From Methylotenera_A sp046598525 (GTDB taxonomy: Bacteria; Pseudomonadota; Gammaproteobacteria; Burkholderiales; Methylophilaceae): a stretch of 6,961 nt of DNA. How positions within the stretch are numbered: position 1 is the stretch's first letter; every line of letters begins with the position of its first letter. Both the position numbers and the translations under genes were made by a program. Under the pieces are notes generated by a model that was given only the letters and a program-made list of their open reading frames with translations, was not told the DNA's origin and did not search any database. The stretch spans positions 1 to 6,961 of the forward strand of contig JBKJIJ010000001.1 of assembly GCA_046598525.1 (NCBI GenBank). The letters are read 5' to 3'. Below are positions 6,296 through 6,961 of this stretch, piece by piece.

Positions 6296-6324
6296 ATTAA
6301 ATGTTTGTGATTTGTTGCTGTAAA
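6296..6324 (-). promoter_or_regulatory. Sigma70-type promoter for the ypfJ-nudix-SDR-mltB unit
   Basis: On the minus strand TTTACA (6319-6324) and TTTAAT (6296-6301) are separated by 17 bp; each hexamer matches the consensus at five of six positions. Transcription would start near 6289. No comparable promoter was noticed in the short gaps between the four genes, so this probably drives them all. Confidence 0.6.
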
Positions 6325-6339
6325 AAATTCGATATGCTT

Positions 6340-6356
6340 AATTGTTATTAACAATT
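6340..6356. promoter_or_regulatory. 17-bp palindrome between two divergent promoters
   Basis: AATTGTTA-T-TAACAATT is a perfect 8-bp inverted repeat around one central base. Its centre is about 59 bp upstream of the predicted ypfJ start and about 74 bp upstream of the predicted DUF4124-gene start, a usual place for an activator shared by divergent genes. The cognate regulator is not encoded in this window as far as I can see. Confidence 0.45.
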
Positions 6357-6385
6357 GTATCTTTAGATTATTTATTTTCAATTCA

Positions 6386-6415
6386 TTGACTTAGCGAATA
6401 AATCGCATCTAGAAT
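6386..6415 (+). promoter_or_regulatory. Sigma70-type promoter for the DUF4124 gene
   Basis: TTGACT (6386-6391) and TAGAAT (6410-6415) are separated by 18 bp, each matching the consensus at five of six positions. Transcription would begin near 6422, leaving a short leader of about 28 nt that contains the strong ribosome site. Confidence 0.7.
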
Positions 6416-6437
6416 GTAATCTCACTCAAAAGATAGT

Positions 6438-6442
6438 AGGAG
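6438..6442 (+). promoter_or_regulatory. Ribosome binding site of the DUF4124 gene
   Basis: AGGAG ends 7 nt before the ATG at 6450. It is the best Shine-Dalgarno in the window and fixes the start of a gene that has no stop within the window. Confidence 0.85.
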
Positions 6443-6449
6443 TACCAAA

Positions 6450-6961
6450 ATGTTAAACTCAATTATTCGCACACCAGCGCTAATTTTAACAGTACCGCTA
6501 TTCGCCTTAATAGCCGTTAGCTATCCAGCGCATGCCGAAATTTATAAATGGCGTGATAACAGAGGCGTTATTCAATACTCTGACCGCCCGCCAGTAGAAA
6601 GCTTTACAAAAGTAACGCGTGATGAAATGGTTAACGCGTTACAGACAAAAGATTTATGCGCAGTTGGCCCAATTGTAAAAAACAGCCCAATTAACGTGGC
6701 AAGCAATCAAAATGCAGGTGCATTTTTCTCTAAATTTTTTAGACTAAGCACAACAAGCACTGCACCAACTACAAGCTTATTTAAAACTAGCGGTAGTTCA
6801 GCCAAGTTAATCAGAACAAGCTCTACCAGCACATTAACAACAAGCAGTACAGGTACTGCTAGTACATCAGGTACTAACAATTTCAAAAATACATCATTTT
6901 TGGCTGGTGGGAAAAACGTCACTGTTTTAAATTTTTCAAAAAAACCCATTAAAACTGTTAC
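6450..6961 (+). CDS. Secreted DUF4124-domain protein with Ser/Thr-rich region, 3' end beyond window
   Basis: From the ATG at 6450 the frame is open for 170 codons to the window edge. The N-terminus is a clear signal peptide: hydrophobic about 10-24, then the cleavage motif AHA before E30. Right after it comes a DUF4124 signature, EIYKWRDNRGVIQYSDRPP (30-48), the short aromatic-rich domain found at the N-terminus of many proteobacterial periplasmic proteins; its function is not established. Residues 100-142 are a low-complexity stretch in which 28 of 43 residues are Ser or Thr, perhaps a flexible linker to a domain beyond the edge. After it come ordinary residues (FLAGGKNVTVLNFSKKP), so the protein goes on. 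There is one cysteine so far (C70). The gene has its own strong promoter and Shine-Dalgarno and is divergent from the ypfJ unit. What lies downstream, and so its job, cannot be told here. Confidence 0.88.
   Translation, partial: MLNSIIRTPALILTVPLFALIAVSYPAHAEIYKWRDNRGVIQYSDRPPVESFTKVTRDEMVNALQTKDLCAVGPIVKNSPINVASNQNAGAFFSKFFRLSTTSTAPTTSLFKTSGSSAKLIRTSSTSTLTTSSTGTASTSGTNNFKNTSFLAGGKNVTVLNFSKKPIKTV
6747..6875 (+). repeat. Low-complexity Ser/Thr-coding stretch
   Basis: This stretch encodes residues 100-142 of the DUF4124 protein and reuses codons ACA, AGC, AGT and ACT, with recurrent ACAAGC and GGTACT words. It is not a regular tandem array; no fixed period is visible. The composition also leaves the opposite strand free of stops, which creates a false reverse reading frame. 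Confidence 0.6.

Noticed and set aside
6844..6880. AGTAC-AG-GTACT inverted repeat as a regulatory dyad
   Set aside because: It lies within the Ser/Thr low-complexity coding stretch and is explained by reuse of AGT, ACA and ACT codons.
6707..6949. An 80-aa minus-strand hydrophobic frame resembling a membrane peptide
   Set aside because: Its Leu/Val richness is the reverse complement of the Ser/Thr codons of the DUF4124 gene, and it has no promoter or ribosome site.

Overview
The window looks like chromosomal DNA from an AT-rich betaproteobacterium. The clues are a valine tRNA directly ahead of thrS, the style of the ThrRS and Nudix proteins, and several typically proteobacterial families. A Methylophilaceae-like organism (Methylotenera relatives) is a guess from overall flavour, not something proven here.

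Left part (1-1942, minus strand): thrS runs off the left edge without its last ~47 codons. Upstream of it lies a factor-independent terminator, then a tRNA-Val(GAC) gene with encoded CCA and a good sigma70 promoter. The tRNA has an odd C at position 33, which is almost always U.

Middle (2023-2655, plus strand): one gene for a bacterial prolyl-4-hydroxylase-like (EGLN/PHD2-type) 2-oxoglutarate/Fe(II) oxygenase. It probably starts at a GTG that lies on the predicted transcription start (leaderless). It meets the next operon tail to tail, and the two stop codons overlap by 4 bp.

Right-centre (2652-6197, minus strand): a tight four-gene unit. In transcription order it encodes a YpfJ-type membrane-anchored neutral zinc metallopeptidase, an ADP-ribose-pyrophosphatase-like Nudix hydrolase, a YeeZ-like NAD(P)-binding atypical SDR protein, and a periplasmic MltB-family lytic transglycosylase with a C-terminal peptidoglycan-binding domain. 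Gaps are 18, 28 and 5 nt, so one transcript is likely. The genes do not form an obvious single pathway; two act at or outside the inner membrane and two on nucleotides or unknown cytosolic substrates.

Right end (6198-6961): a 252-bp divergent control region with a recognisable sigma70 promoter on each strand, a 17-bp palindrome between them, and a second dyad in the long ypfJ leader. On the plus strand it drives a secreted DUF4124-domain protein that becomes extremely Ser/Thr-rich and leaves the window unfinished.

I see no CRISPR array, insertion sequence, integrase or recognisable defence system. Most of the window is ordinary core genome. The parts least explained are the tRNA C33, the leaderless oxygenase, the divergent control region, and the unfinished Ser/Thr-rich secreted protein.
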